64,000 nt of DNA from Nakaseomyces glabratus (GCF_010111755.1 NC_088960.1:558001-622000), one strand, 5' to 3'; positions 9,830 through 20,580 are shown, numbered from the stretch's first letter. The notes: generated from the letters alone by a model not told the origin. Program-made: numbers and translations.

Positions 9830-10210
9830 ATGGTGGTCCATATTTTGGGTAAGGCCTTCAAAGGTAAAGAGGTGATAAGAATTGCGTTGGCATCTAAATT
9901 CTATGGTGTTGGTAAGTCAACAGCTGAGAGACTATGCTCTAAGCTTGGATTTTATCCTTGGATGAGAATGCATCAGTTATCTGAACCACAGATATTAAAT
10001 ATAACTAGTGAACTATCTAATATGACAATTGAGGGTGACGCTAGAGCTATAGTTAGGGAGAACATTGCTTTGAAGAAGAAGATCGGCTCATATGAAGGTA
10101 TGAGGCATGCGTTAGGATTACCTGTTAGAGGTCAACGTACTAGAAATAACGCAAAGACGGCTAGAAAGATAAATCGAATAGGTGTAAGGGCATTCCACAC
10201 TGCCCAGTAA
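9830..10210 (+). CDS. SWS2: Mitochondrial small-subunit ribosomal protein uS13m
   Basis: 126 residues. It is the S13 protein of the mitochondrial small ribosomal subunit, at the head of the subunit near the P-site tRNA and the bridge to the large subunit. The S13 helix-hairpin-helix pattern ([14 protein letters not shown], residues 23-36) and the C-terminal [17 protein letters not shown] stretch (about 97-113) are clear. It is slightly shorter than S. cerevisiae Sws2 (143), mostly at the C-terminus. It sits beside PMS1 as YNL081C does. A Puf3 site lies in the 3' UTR. Confidence 0.95.
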   Translation: MVVHILGKAFKGKEVIRIALASKFYGVGKSTAERLCSKLGFYPWMRMHQLSEPQILNITSELSNMTIEGDARAIVRENIALKKKIGSYEGMRHALGLPVRGQRTRNNAKTARKINRIGVRAFHTAQ

Positions 10211-10289
10211 AGGTATTATCTAGCAGGGGTAGCTTGCAATATTTTCATACTACAATAGTCGAATTTTTTGGGAGTCCCTAAACTATTCA

Positions 10290-10297
10290 TGTACATA
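10290..10297 (+). promoter_or_regulatory. Puf3 binding site in SWS2 3' UTR
   Basis: Exact TGTACATA 80 bases after the stop, with C at position -2, which Puf3 prefers. Puf3 controls mRNAs of nuclear-encoded mitochondrial proteins, and mitoribosomal genes are its main targets. Confidence 0.65.
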
Positions 10298-10430
10298 GAT
10301 AATTTGAAATTTTTAATTGTCATTTCAAATTTACAACAATAGTCTATATATATCCTTCAGATGACAAATCTAAACACTATCATATTCATAATAAAGTCTG
10401 CACTGTAAACAGGAAACAAATTGCTAAATT

Positions 10431-13154
10431 TTATAATTTATAGTCTTCCGAGAACGACTTCCAATTTTGCAACTCCATTAGATGCCTCATAGTTGGGCGG
10501 CCATGAGGACAATTCCAAGGCTTATCCAGAGTACTCAGGTTTTGTACCACCCTCGTCATGGTTCTCATATTTAGCGGTTTTCCAACCATGATACTACTTC
10601 TGCAAGCTCTCATTGCAAACATTGCTCGTATTTTACTACATTTTATGTTACTCTTGTTTGTACCTCCATCCTCTTTAATCAAGTATACCAGTTCTTGGAA
10701 ATCTGCAACTCCGAATATTGTTCGTTTTGAGACTGGAATGCTAATCAGCTTGACCTTGTGTCCTGCCATTGCATCTTCATCTATTTCAATCTTAAACCCA
10801 TTTCTCTCGAATACACTTAGATTATCCATTACTATTAGTTCATCAATGACACTTAATTCAATAGTTTCTGGCGAAATTAATTTTTGTGATTTGAACCTTG
10901 TAGTTTGTTGCAAGTTCTCAAAATTAAACTTCTCGTCGCTAGCATGTTGATCTACAATAAACAGGTCATAATTGCTACCCATGTTTCTAGTGACTAGAAT
11001 AAACCCCAAATTAAACTGGCCCACAACTTTCATGTCTTTGAAATCACTCTTTTTGACAGATAATGACAAATATTGTGCACCTTTGTCTAAATCATTCAGT
11101 GCAGAATTTCTTATTATTTTACTTGTACCTTGTCTCTCATTCATGTAAGTGTTGTTGGTGATTATTTCTTTCAGATTAGATATATTTACAATATCATCAA
11201 TATTGTGAACGACCAGGTGCTGTGATAGCAGTTGTATATTGTTCTTACTTAGAACATTATCAGTCATTGATCTGAATGTATCACGCTTCGAAGTTCTACT
11301 GGTTACTGACTTAATAGGTGATCTAATGTTGTAGTCCGTGGGATGGAATGACGCTAAATCCTCATCTTTGTCGTCATCATATTCGAGCAATTCATCGTTC
11401 GATCTCAATCCAGGTATGTTAGAATCATCTTTGCAACTTTCGCATGAATCTGTCTCTTGGCTTTCAGTCTTACTATCATTCTCTCTTGCAGTACTATGTT
11501 GGGAGTCGTATTCTTTGCTTGGAGTTATATTCTCTATTGATACAATATCGCTATTGTTATTCACTGTTACAGTTTGCTTGTACACTTTGTCGTCGATTTG
11601 TAGTATAAGTGATTCTTGTGACTTTTTAGGCGACCCATTCTTAGCTATATAACTTTCTGGTTCATGAATAGGGTTAGCAAACTCTTCTATGTTCACTACC
11701 TTGGGTCTTCTGAGATTTCTTTGTGGGGCATATACCTCAGATAACTCTTGTTCTTTATGAATTTCATTGTAATTATCATCTGGAGAGTGGGGCTCTTTTG
11801 AAGGACTGCTATTGCATTGCATATTATCATCCTCTATATCGTTACGAAAGTCCGGTTCTGATGCCGGCAAAGACTCCTTTCCGTCATATTCAAAGCTGTT
11901 AGTCTCTACTAGCTCAGTTATGTCCATCTCAATGGGGGTTACAAAAGAGCTTTCATTTGTTGAACTGATTTCTAACTGTGAAGAGGATCCATCATCAGCA
12001 GAATCCGATGGATGGTCTAATAACCTTCGCCTTTTTGAAATATGATCCTGTGGTTCTTCTTTGGGTAGTGCCATATCTTGTGTATCAAAATAGTCGCTTA
12101 AATTTTCATATAAAACATCGATAACACTTTGCTCATTATGCAACACTACTGTTCTCTTATCTGGTGTTATATTCACGTCGATTAAATCAGGTGTAAGTTC
12201 AAAATTTAATATGAACATGGGATATTGGACATTATTATATGTTCTGTAGACTTCATTGCAGCATTTAACCACAGCTGGATAATCAATCGGGCGTTTATTC
12301 ATGAAAATAAATTGACGATCCTTAGAAGTTCTGCCACAACCAAAAGAATTCTGCGAAAATAATCCGGTGACTTTTACTTTATAGTCCATATTGTCAAAAT
12401 CGGGGTCGTCTACGTATCGACTCTTAATATTCTTTTTAAATGGATTCATATCCAAAGTTAGTGATATCGGTGAAAGGCCCCTTAAACTTGTAGAACCAAA
12501 TATGCTAATAATTCTTTTGTTTAAATTTTGGTTTGCCGCTGTTGAAAGTATGTTGTTTTTCTTGCCAGTGGAGGTAATATTAGTTACTGTAATTCTTACG
12601 CTCTCATTTATAATTGCATAACTCTGTAATAAAGTAATACATTTAGTGAAATGCCTCTTAGCTGTTCTTTCAAAATCCTTTTGTCTAACTGGAAGATTGT
12701 GGAATAGGTCACTTATTATTACGGTGGTACCTTTATTTCTTGTTGTGGTGGATTTACTTGAAAGATGGCCTGCCATATCGTATTCAAGTCTATCAGCACG
12801 CGGAGGCTGTGTAGTAGTAATGACTGCCATTCGAGCAATGCCACATAATGATGATAAAGCTTCTCCACGGAATCCTAGGGTATTGATATTTGTTAATACA
12901 TCGTCAAAATTTTTAATCTTTGAAGTGTGATGTTTTAGGGCGAGGCTCTCATAGTCGTCCTTCGAAATTCCTGTACCATTATCAGACACTTCTAGTCCAT
13001 CTATACCGTACTTTCTGAACGTTATGTCTATCTGGGTTGCTTGAGCGTCCAAACTATTCTCTACCAGCTCTTTTACAGCGGACGCCAAATCAATGATGAC
13101 TTGGCCTGATGTGATTCTATGGACGTCTTGCTCTGATATTTGACTAATTGGCAT
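10431..13154 (-). CDS. PMS1: DNA mismatch repair MutL protein Pms1
   Basis: 907 residues from the ATG at 13152-13154, giving MPISQISEQDVHRI; the frame continues open upstream but without an earlier ATG. It pairs with Mlh1 to form MutL-alpha, which nicks DNA after mismatch recognition. The N-terminal GHKL ATPase shows E29/N33 (ELVENSLDA), DNGTGI (about 58-63) and GFRGEALSS (94-102). The middle (about 375-640) is low-complexity and acidic. The C-terminal endonuclease domain has DQHA at 735-738 with downstream E residues, ACRSS (about 849) and CPHGRP (about 882). It is about 35 residues longer than S. cerevisiae Pms1, in the linker. Confidence 0.98.
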   Translation of the reverse strand: MPISQISEQDVHRITSGQVIIDLASAVKELVENSLDAQATQIDITFRKYGIDGLEVSDNGTGISKDDYESLALKHHTSKIKNFDDVLTNINTLGFRGEALSSLCGIARMAVITTTQPPRADRLEYDMAGHLSSKSTTTRNKGTTVIISDLFHNLPVRQKDFERTAKRHFTKCITLLQSYAIINESVRITVTNITSTGKKNNILSTAANQNLNKRIISIFGSTSLRGLSPISLTLDMNPFKKNIKSRYVDDPDFDNMDYKVKVTGLFSQNSFGCGRTSKDRQFIFMNKRPIDYPAVVKCCNEVYRTYNNVQYPMFILNFELTPDLIDVNITPDKRTVVLHNEQSVIDVLYENLSDYFDTQDMALPKEEPQDHISKRRRLLDHPSDSADDGSSSQLEISSTNESSFVTPIEMDITELVETNSFEYDGKESLPASEPDFRNDIEDDNMQCNSSPSKEPHSPDDNYNEIHKEQELSEVYAPQRNLRRPKVVNIEEFANPIHEPESYIAKNGSPKKSQESLILQIDDKVYKQTVTVNNNSDIVSIENITPSKEYDSQHSTARENDSKTESQETDSCESCKDDSNIPGLRSNDELLEYDDDKDEDLASFHPTDYNIRSPIKSVTSRTSKRDTFRSMTDNVLSKNNIQLLSQHLVVHNIDDIVNISNLKEIITNNTYMNERQGTSKIIRNSALNDLDKGAQYLSLSVKKSDFKDMKVVGQFNLGFILVTRNMGSNYDLFIVDQHASDEKFNFENLQQTTRFKSQKLISPETIELSVIDELIVMDNLSVFERNGFKIEIDEDAMAGHKVKLISIPVSKRTIFGVADFQELVYLIKEDGGTNKSNIKCSKIRAMFAMRACRSSIMVGKPLNMRTMTRVVQNLSTLDKPWNCPHGRPTMRHLMELQNWKSFSEDYKL

Positions 13155-13714
13155 GATAGTCTGCAAATTAGGTAAAGCAAAGGACTTCAACTGTGTGATT
13201 GATCAAAATGCGGTTGGTTTTAATCTGAAGATTAGCTGGATCATCCATCTTCTAAATTTTGTACTACTATTCTTCAAAATGAAGCTCATCGCGAAAGCTC
13301 GCATCAGCAGTAACCTTTTTTTTTCAACAGGTAAATGCATGCTATATAAGTGACTTGGAGTTCGAAAAGAATATTAACATCTAATTTATAAAAATATTAT
13401 GTACCAATATGAAAACTTTTCTTCGCAGACCATTGATGAGTGATTTCAGTTTTTACTAATAACGGATCTCGAATCTTTCTACTCTTAATTACAAGAAGGG
13501 GAGCAATTGTAGATTCAAACAGAAAAATAGTTGCATGCAGGAATATGTTTCAAATTGTTGTTCTAATGATTACATCCTTAACTTTCTTTTGCTGTTTAAG
13601 TTTCGTTGGCTAGTTGATGTGACCAAAAAAATGTATTTTTTCCTATTTCAAATATGGAAGAGTATGACATGAACTAAACTCCTTTTCGTAGCATCATTAA
13701 GCTAAAATTCTTGG
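13155..13714. other. PMS1 promoter / SAL1 3' region
   Basis: 560 bp. Contains one reverse PAC at 13285-13292, 131 bp upstream of PMS1. I found no ACGCGT (MCB) box. No gene seen. Confidence 0.5.
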
Positions 13715-15274
13715 TTAAGACTGCAATTTCATTAACTTTTTCAAGTTTTCATAACATAAATAGCTGATAGAGACAGCAGGACACACTTTAGCTAAAGTTG
13801 GTACCAAACCTTTAAAGAGACCTGGGTAACCTTCTCTTTGGATAGTTTTTAGCAGGACGTCCCTGAAGCCGTCATATCTATAAGGATGAGCAAAGGTACC
13901 TTGTGCTTGCAGTCTTGTTCTCAGTAAATTGATTGGATAGACTACAGTGGCACCAAAGGTACCACTAAAGGCACCCATTGGTAGAACGACTAAGTTGCTG
14001 AGTTCCACATCTTCTTCTTTCTTATTTAATTTTTTTGCCTTTGATGAAATGTACCATTTTTTCAACATACTGAAAGTTCCAAGATCTAATGCTGCATACG
14101 GAAAGATACCAAGTACACCAACAGTAACACCTCTGTAGAATAACTTTAGACCACCTTCGGTGTACATTTCTTTCGCTGTTTGAATCATTAGTTTTCTACC
14201 TTTCAATTCTGCATTCAATGGGGCACATTGCATTCTAAATTTCAGTGTATCAATTGGGTAAACAGAAAATTGTGCACAAACACCCGCTAACCCACCTGCA
14301 ATGAAAGTTGATAATTTGGACAGATCTTTAGTGTCTTTACAATTTTCTACTTTTGTCATTAATTTCTTTGTAATTTCAAATGACCCGAATTTAATTGAAC
14401 TTTCAGGAAACACTTTCAAAGCGTTTAAACCATTCCCCACATAGAAAGACTTTATACCACCTTGTCTATAAAGACTTATTATGGCTTTAACTAATGGAGA
14501 TCTAAGTTTGTTTGGTTTGGCATGTGGATTTTTAGCCAGCACGTCCTCTGTGGAGTTTAACAAAGTAGATGATAAATCTGTTCTAGCAATTAAAAACACC
14601 TTCAATCTATCAAACGGTGCAGTACAAGTACGAGAAATAACACCAGAAATACCACCTGCGATGAAGAAACCAAACCCTTTTATAAAGTCGTTAATCAAAG
14701 TCATATCACCTTCAGAAGACAGATCCACATCCTCATTGAATAAATAAAAATACGAGTAAGCAGTATGTAGTCTCGAGCCTTGTTCTCGAGGCATCATTAG
14801 CAGAAAATCTCTCCATTGGTCGTAGGTTATATATTCAGGGTCAGAGCTAGACTTTGCTTTTCTTCTCAAGAAAGCCCATTTTATGAAACTATTAAATCTT
14901 GGCTTCATAACTTGCTTATCCTCTGGTCGTACACCATTGTCAGCTGAAGTTGACAATGAGTGTAGATACTCAGTTAGCTCACTAGTTTTAATTTTCCCAT
15001 CGTTGTCTGCATCTATTCGTTGAAACCCGAGTTCTATCTGTTCTTCAGCTTTCCTAGCATACTTTTTGAAATCTTCGATGTCTATAACGGAGTCATGATT
15101 TGAGTCCATGGCATTGAAGAGAAGATGTAAGGCATCATCACTTTTACTCAAAGGGTGGTCTTTCTCTTTGAAAGCCCGTTTCAAAGCCCGTAAATCTATC
15201 CGACCATTACCATCGACATCTAAGTCCTTAAACAGCCGTTCATATCTCGAATCATCAGCATTACTACCTGCCAT
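13715..15274 (-). CDS. SAL1: Calcium-dependent mitochondrial ATP-Mg/Pi carrier Sal1
   Basis: 519 residues from the ATG at 15272-15274. Sal1 exchanges ATP-Mg for phosphate across the inner mitochondrial membrane under calcium control and backs up the ADP/ATP carrier. The N-terminus has EF-hand loops, best seen at residues 17-28 (DLDVDGNGRIDL), about 56-67 and 88-99 (DADNDGKI). Three mitochondrial-carrier repeats follow, each with its signature: PFDRLK (about 220), PIDTLK and PINLLR. The frame is intact throughout, unlike the frameshifted allele in the S. cerevisiae reference strain. It is divergent from END3, as in YNL083W-YNL084C. Confidence 0.96.
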   Translation of the reverse strand: MAGSNADDSRYERLFKDLDVDGNGRIDLRALKRAFKEKDHPLSKSDDALHLLFNAMDSNHDSVIDIEDFKKYARKAEEQIELGFQRIDADNDGKIKTSELTEYLHSLSTSADNGVRPEDKQVMKPRFNSFIKWAFLRRKAKSSSDPEYITYDQWRDFLLMMPREQGSRLHTAYSYFYLFNEDVDLSSEGDMTLINDFIKGFGFFIAGGISGVISRTCTAPFDRLKVFLIARTDLSSTLLNSTEDVLAKNPHAKPNKLRSPLVKAIISLYRQGGIKSFYVGNGLNALKVFPESSIKFGSFEITKKLMTKVENCKDTKDLSKLSTFIAGGLAGVCAQFSVYPIDTLKFRMQCAPLNAELKGRKLMIQTAKEMYTEGGLKLFYRGVTVGVLGIFPYAALDLGTFSMLKKWYISSKAKKLNKKEEDVELSNLVVLPMGAFSGTFGATVVYPINLLRTRLQAQGTFAHPYRYDGFRDVLLKTIQREGYPGLFKGLVPTLAKVCPAVSISYLCYENLKKLMKLQS

Positions 15275-15657
15275 TACTAACACTTGCAATAATACTTTTC
15301 AAAAACAAAAGTTTGAGTAAATAAAATCGCCTAGAGTCACTCTTATGGGCCATACAAAGTCAACCAAAACAGCCTTAATGTTTATAAGATACACGACCAA
15401 TGCCGAATATTAACACGAAGTACAGTACTGAAGAAAATGCCAAGCTTCACTCAGGCTCATCGGTCACCCCAGGGCTCTAAAATTTTAATTTAAAGGATTT
15501 TCGCCTTGAAATGGTCAATTTCAGGACTTTTTTTTTTCACAAGAAAAATGGGATAAGAAGAGCCTATTGGGCTGAATTTGTTGCATTAAAAAGGAGACTA
15601 TTGGAGTATTTGGACAAGGACGTGAAGTTTAGTAGGGAAAAGGAAGTACAATTGGCG
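15275..15657. other. Divergent SAL1-END3 promoter region
   Basis: 383 bp between the two starts. The END3 frame is open back to an ATG at 15511, so its END3 half may be partly translated. Confidence 0.5.
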
Positions 15658-16704
15658 ATGCCTAAGTTAGAGCAGTTTGAGATCAAGAAGTATTGGCAGA
15701 TTTTCTCCGGTTTGAAGCCGGTTGAGAACAAAGTAAGCCACGATCAGGTGTTGCCCATTCTTTACAATTCGAAGCTGGATTCTTCGATATTGAACAAGAT
15801 ATGGTTTCTTGCCGATATTGATGACGATGATAACCTTGATTTTGAGGAATTTGTGATCTGTATGAGGTTAATTTTTGATATGGTAAATAAGAACATTGAT
15901 TCTGTTCCTGATGAACTCCCTGAATGGTTAGTTCCGGGAAGCAAAGCTAAGTTGATTAAGGAAAGACAGAAAGCTAAGCAACAAGAGAATGCTGAGATTC
16001 CAAGACAAGAAGTTCCAGATGTTGACTGGTATATATCACCAGAGGATAAGACATACTATGAAAAGATACTATCCACATGTGGACCAATGGCGGATGGTAC
16101 TGTCACTTTTGCGGAGTTAAGCCTGGCTTTGAAGTCAAAGTTTTTCAATATTGGTGTAAGCGATATGGAAAGGACTTGGAAGTTGATAAACCCTAGGGAT
16201 TTACCATCCATTGATAGGGATCCAGCTATGTATTTTATCCATTGCCTAAGACAACGCAATGATATTGGAACATCAATTCCATCAGAATTACCACCTGCAT
16301 TGGCAGAAGTGTGCAATAAGCAAAGAGTTGAATATGACCTGTCCTCTAAACAAGCCGACTTAAAGAGACTAGACACAAAGGAACCCACAAAGAATGATGT
16401 GACAAAACTGGGCGACGAATTGGATCGTTTGGAGCACAGCCTTGAGAATTTAACCACTGGAAGTACATCCTCAACATTACAAGGTACAATTAAAATGAGT
16501 AAAGAATCGTTAAATCAGTTTAAGGGTTTGTTAGCATTCATGGAAAATGATTTGAACCATCCAAACCCAGATAGTAATGCTAATGTAAAATATGTCACAG
16601 ATGATCTAGATAACATTGATCAACAAGTACAGATGTTAGAGACCTACTTGCAACAAAAAAGGCAAGAACTTGGATCACTGAAGGCAGAAGTTGGTTCTAC
16701 GTAG
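15658..16704 (+). CDS. END3: EH-domain endocytosis protein End3
   Basis: 348 residues from the ATG at 15658, which gives the family N-terminus [18 protein letters not shown] and the usual length (349 in S. cerevisiae). End3 works with Pan1 and Sla1 at actin patches in endocytosis and cell-wall morphogenesis. An EH domain with an EF-hand loop ([12 protein letters not shown], about residues 44-55) is at the N-terminus, a second EH-like region spans about 125-215, and the C-terminus is coiled coil (about 265-348). The frame runs open another 49 codons to an in-frame ATG at 15511; I chose the later start on homology. Confidence 0.96.
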   Translation: MPKLEQFEIKKYWQIFSGLKPVENKVSHDQVLPILYNSKLDSSILNKIWFLADIDDDDNLDFEEFVICMRLIFDMVNKNIDSVPDELPEWLVPGSKAKLIKERQKAKQQENAEIPRQEVPDVDWYISPEDKTYYEKILSTCGPMADGTVTFAELSLALKSKFFNIGVSDMERTWKLINPRDLPSIDRDPAMYFIHCLRQRNDIGTSIPSELPPALAEVCNKQRVEYDLSSKQADLKRLDTKEPTKNDVTKLGDELDRLEHSLENLTTGSTSSTLQGTIKMSKESLNQFKGLLAFMENDLNHPNPDSNANVKYVTDDLDNIDQQVQMLETYLQQKRQELGSLKAEVGST

Positions 16705-17088
16705 TTTTTATGGTTTATGTGGAACTAAAATCAATAACTCTAAATATTGTAATGTATCTAGTAGTATATAAACAAAAAAAAAATGGCATTAAAAAAATCT
16801 TAGCTTATGATGCAAAAAAAGATCATTGGAATTTATTTCTTAAAGGACAAGAAGCACTTTTAACATTCGGCGTGTTTATATACAATATAGAATCATTAAT
16901 GTATACCATTGAATGAACTTCAGCAAGTATGTACAATTCTGCGTAAAGCAAGCTCAACCGATTAACAGCATCCATTCATCTCTCTATCTAAGGAATGTCC
17001 AGGATTTGTGCTTCTTATCATGCATTATCGTTCTATCCTAGAGCTCAAAGTGTCAGAGAAGTATTACACATTGATATCAAAAAATTCA
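16705..17088. other. Convergent END3-MKT1 terminator region
   Basis: Both genes end here. A 68-codon frame at 16710 is not supported. AT-rich with A-runs; presumably the 3' ends of both transcripts. Confidence 0.5.
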
Positions 17089-19530
17089 TTAGGAAGATGA
17101 ATAAGCAGATATAGCAAAATCTGTAGCAGCTGATAGTAGTGATGCATCAGAGGCTTTTATTAGATTGTTATTTGCCAGTTCTTTTGCAACTGCTTTAACC
17201 TGTTGTAAGAATTCTAAAGATTCTTGGAATTTTTCATCAAGGTCTGGAGTGGACTTGTAAGTACTGAAATCAGTAGCCACCAATGACAACGCGTCCGCTT
17301 TGGCATTGCCATTGTGAAGATATTTTTGCAAAAAGAACTCCCACATCATAGCCATTATGGTATTTGGTGTGTCTAGTTTAAATGGCATACTTCTCACAAC
17401 AGACTTTTTCCAGTTAAAATTATCTAGGTTTAATCTATCAAATTCACCAGATGTTAATGAGGAAACGGTTATTGCTTCAAACAGTTCATTCAGATTCTCT
17501 TTAACAAATGCCAGGTGATCTCTGAAAACAAGTGTCTTCTTATCTATTGGACCATGGTAGTTAGATGGCTTTTGTTTAATCTGGAATAGTGTTAAGATTC
17601 TGGCTATTATTAAAATATGTTGTGAAGCATCTGGATACGATCTTAGTGTGGCTTCAGATAGTGCTGAAGTGGTAGATGGTACAGTATCTTTTCCTAGTTC
17701 AAGCACATCTAGTTTTAAGAACACCATCAAAATGAAAATTGGTTCGATGTAGTCCTTGGATACCTGTAGTTCTGGTAATTTCATCAAGACCTCACCCCAT
17801 TTTGTTGGAGTTAATTCCTTCTTCGATATGTTACAATCAAAGAACCCTAGAACAACTAATGTTCTCAAAAAACATGTCGCAAGCAAATCAAAAGCGCTGT
17901 GTAGTTTCTTTTCATGATTCACTGATGCAGGGAAAATAACTTCATTTGAGATAAATTTGTCACCTAAATTGTCTGAAGTTGACAACAATTGTAAAAATGA
18001 TAGTAGTGAAAATGGAGCTTCACTATCAGTTTTCACTATTATTCGATTAATTTTTTCAAAAGCTGAAGGTGTCATTCTATTGGTCAATTGAACGCTTTCC
18101 TCTGGGGCAAACCATTTGACATGTTTAATTTGTTTGATCTGGTAGTATCTGTTAATTGGTTGAGTAAGCAAGTTTACCTCTTGATTCTTAAAGGCATCAA
18201 CGGATTTTTCGACAAGCTTTCTGTATGAATTGGAAGAGCCACCATCCAATGGTGGCTCTTCTGGATAAACTCCAGTTGTAATCGCATCAAACAACTTTCC
18301 TGTAACCAAACCAATGGAACGGTAAAAGTAATACTCATGTGGCAATCTTTGAGCAATAAAATCGTGAACATCAGCAGGAATTGCGTCAGGATCATCAAAT
18401 GAAGCACTGGGGATACTTTTCTTCTTTTCATTATCGGATTCACCTGGGGAAGTGTGTGTAGCCGAATTTTCTTTTTGGGCTTCATCAGAATTCTCATTCT
18501 CACTCAAAAGTTCCACTCTACCGTTCGCTTTCAAGACAGGCATAAACTTCAAGGCTGCGTAGCCCTTTTGATATTTAATCAAATATTGATCTTTTTCGGA
18601 TTTGATAGGATTGGTTAATTCATATGTGTAGAAATTTGTCCCTGCATTCAAAACCATTTCCAAAGCAATATCAAAAAGTTGTGGAACAGGATAGATTTGC
18701 AATGGAGGTAATGTGACTGGTTGCAAGTCATTTCCAACAGCCATGGAAATGTCAACTAACTCCTCATGAGTAATGCCAAACTCCTTTAGGACTCTTGACT
18801 TTTCAATAAATCTAAACTCTTTATTTGGGAATTCCATACCTAAGATAAACTTGTCTACCTTTGGAAGCATTAGACAGTCTGTTGGGCCGTAAATAGCATC
18901 GATGAACTCATTCTCAAATAGATATGCAAGTTGAATCCATGAAGTATATGGTGCAACTTGGTACATTATATCGTGTTCGATAAAGTAAGAAATAAGATCT
19001 GCTTGATATGCCTTTGGATCGATTGTAGTTGTATATCTAAATGGTTCTTGTGGCTGGATTGGTTGGTCAATGTATGACTCTTGGTTGCTGGTAACAAGGT
19101 TGTTCCACTGAGTCCAAGCTCTATGTCTCTGGGCCAGGACAGTCTCCTTGTTTGAGCGCATTGTTGGGTTAGTCGCAGCATTTGGACCTGAAGTTGTCGC
19201 ACCATTAGATGCAGCTTTAGCAGACTCCTTTGACGCAGCTGAGAAATAACCTTCATTCTCCAATTGATCATGAGTCAACGACCCATTGAAAATGAAAATT
19301 GGGGTGATATTATACTCATTGTAAACTTTCAAATCGCTTTCCAAGTACAGCTTTAAGCTAGTGGGAAAACCCCCAATTGCATCCAAGTACTGCTCCCTCT
19401 TGCTGGTAAGTAACCTTGACACATAGTGGTTAACATCAATACCTAGAGTGCAATTGGCTAAGCTCTCTATGGAATAGGAGCCCACCAAAGATCTCTCAAA
19501 CAAGTAAGACTCTAATGATTTGATTGGCAT
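17089..19530 (-). CDS. MKT1: Post-transcriptional regulator Mkt1 (XPG/FEN-like fold)
   Basis: 813 residues against 830 in S. cerevisiae. Mkt1 joins Pbp1 at polysomes and P-bodies and affects HO and mitochondrial mRNA translation. It has a FEN/XPG-like N-terminal region (IKSLESYLFERS at the start, GIDVNHYVSRLL around residue 29) and an internal XPG-I-like part (about 190-290). A low-complexity acidic linker (about 340-385) precedes the C-terminal Mkt1 domains. The position between END3 and SNN1 matches YNL085W. Confidence 0.95.
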   Translation of the reverse strand: MPIKSLESYLFERSLVGSYSIESLANCTLGIDVNHYVSRLLTSKREQYLDAIGGFPTSLKLYLESDLKVYNEYNITPIFIFNGSLTHDQLENEGYFSAASKESAKAASNGATTSGPNAATNPTMRSNKETVLAQRHRAWTQWNNLVTSNQESYIDQPIQPQEPFRYTTTIDPKAYQADLISYFIEHDIMYQVAPYTSWIQLAYLFENEFIDAIYGPTDCLMLPKVDKFILGMEFPNKEFRFIEKSRVLKEFGITHEELVDISMAVGNDLQPVTLPPLQIYPVPQLFDIALEMVLNAGTNFYTYELTNPIKSEKDQYLIKYQKGYAALKFMPVLKANGRVELLSENENSDEAQKENSATHTSPGESDNEKKKSIPSASFDDPDAIPADVHDFIAQRLPHEYYFYRSIGLVTGKLFDAITTGVYPEEPPLDGGSSNSYRKLVEKSVDAFKNQEVNLLTQPINRYYQIKQIKHVKWFAPEESVQLTNRMTPSAFEKINRIIVKTDSEAPFSLLSFLQLLSTSDNLGDKFISNEVIFPASVNHEKKLHSAFDLLATCFLRTLVVLGFFDCNISKKELTPTKWGEVLMKLPELQVSKDYIEPIFILMVFLKLDVLELGKDTVPSTTSALSEATLRSYPDASQHILIIARILTLFQIKQKPSNYHGPIDKKTLVFRDHLAFVKENLNELFEAITVSSLTSGEFDRLNLDNFNWKKSVVRSMPFKLDTPNTIMAMMWEFFLQKYLHNGNAKADALSLVATDFSTYKSTPDLDEKFQESLEFLQQVKAVAKELANNNLIKASDASLLSAATDFAISAYSSS

Positions 19531-20274
19531 AATTAATTTTTGTTCTGTATTTCAAGTATTACCAGTACCAATTTCCTTACTTTTATGATGAGGAATGCTT
19601 TCACAATTGCTAAATCGTGCTCCAAATGTCAAAAGATCTCCAAAAGAATATGCAATAATTCCTGCAAATACCTCAATCGAGAACAAATTTATAAAGATGT
19701 TTCAAAGACACAGGTGTCAAAAAAAATAATAGATATCCGATGAGTTAGTGCTTCGAGGTAGATCAAAAACAATGAAAGCGCCCAGTGATAGATGGTTACA
19801 CTACCTAAGACCAATCGGAGCTTCACGAAGTAGAATCCTGTAATCCAATCTGATATCTGTTCCCTTTTTAATGACCATTAAAATGGGCTCTTACTTCGAA
19901 ATCCCAAAGTTTCCTTTTCCGAATTGCTTTGAATTTTGCTTCTCGCCGGAAAAATGGCAAAATACTCCCAAAATCTATGCATACGAGTAATAAGTCACAT
20001 GTACCTTCTACACTTCAAATTGTAATAGTTAGTTATATACTAATATTACTCAAATTATGGATAATCTCTACCGCTATGGTACTGAAATGGTACTGAACTG
20101 GTGCTGAACTGGTACTGAAATTGATCCTTTCTTCCGTTACTAGTCTATGGATTACTGTTTTATACACTATTCTGCGCTTGTGAGAATATACAAATACGTA
20201 CTCGAAATTACAAAATGGGAAATTATATGCTAGATCATGAATATTGACGTATTTCAGAAGGCTTACACATATCT
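19531..20274. other. MKT1 promoter / SNN1 3' region with tandem repeat
   Basis: 744 bp without a supported gene. It holds four 11-bp tandem repeats (20077-20120) and an isolated GTCACATG at 19994-20001. Confidence 0.5.
20077..20120. repeat. 11-bp tandem repeat, four units
   Basis: Units TGGTACTGAAA, TGGTACTGAAC, TGGTGCTGAAC and TGGTACTGAAA lie head to tail without spacers, 155 bases beyond the SNN1 stop codon. Confidence 0.9.
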
Positions 20275-20580
20275 TCACGAGCTGGTAGTTAATTGACTGG
20301 ATCTTCTCTCAAGATCTTTCAAGCGTAAAGTTATCTTTTGTAACCGTTTCTGCAGATTGTTTACCTCTTTAAATTGGGCTTTATATTCGTTGGAGTCAAA
20401 CAAGAGCTCGTTCTCCAGCCTTAACGAGTCTCTTACAGTCCGCAACTTTAAGATCAGTAGTGCTTGGGACTCTCGCAGTTCGTTGATTGCTTGGTATAGA
20501 TTATCCAGGTCTGATGAAACCAACGAATACACACTTAACTCGACTGGATGTATACCTTGTACTTCACTGTTATCAGACAT
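20275..20580 (-). CDS. SNN1: BLOC-1 subunit Snn1 (endosomal)
   Basis: 101 residues against 102 in S. cerevisiae. Snn1 is a snapin-like subunit of the yeast BLOC-1 complex, which works on endosomes with the Rab Vps21 and its GAP Msb3. The protein is almost wholly charged helix, with heptad leucines across about residues 20-98, as expected for a small coiled-coil subunit. Assignment rests on size, helical character and its place between MKT1 and TOP2. TCB2, which lies between SNN1 and TOP2 in S. cerevisiae, is absent. Confidence 0.85.
   Translation of the reverse strand: MSDNSEVQGIHPVELSVYSLVSSDLDNLYQAINELRESQALLILKLRTVRDSLRLENELLFDSNEYKAQFKEVNNLQKRLQKITLRLKDLERRSSQLTTSS

Noticed and set aside
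16710..16916. 68-codon frame after END3
   Set aside because: Lies in the convergent 3' region, is lysine/isoleucine-rich from AT content, and resembles nothing known.
19994..20001. GTCACATG, a CDEI-like centromere element
   Set aside because: No CDEIII (TTCCGAA core) at the right distance on the same strand after an AT-rich stretch. Probably a chance or bHLH-type site.
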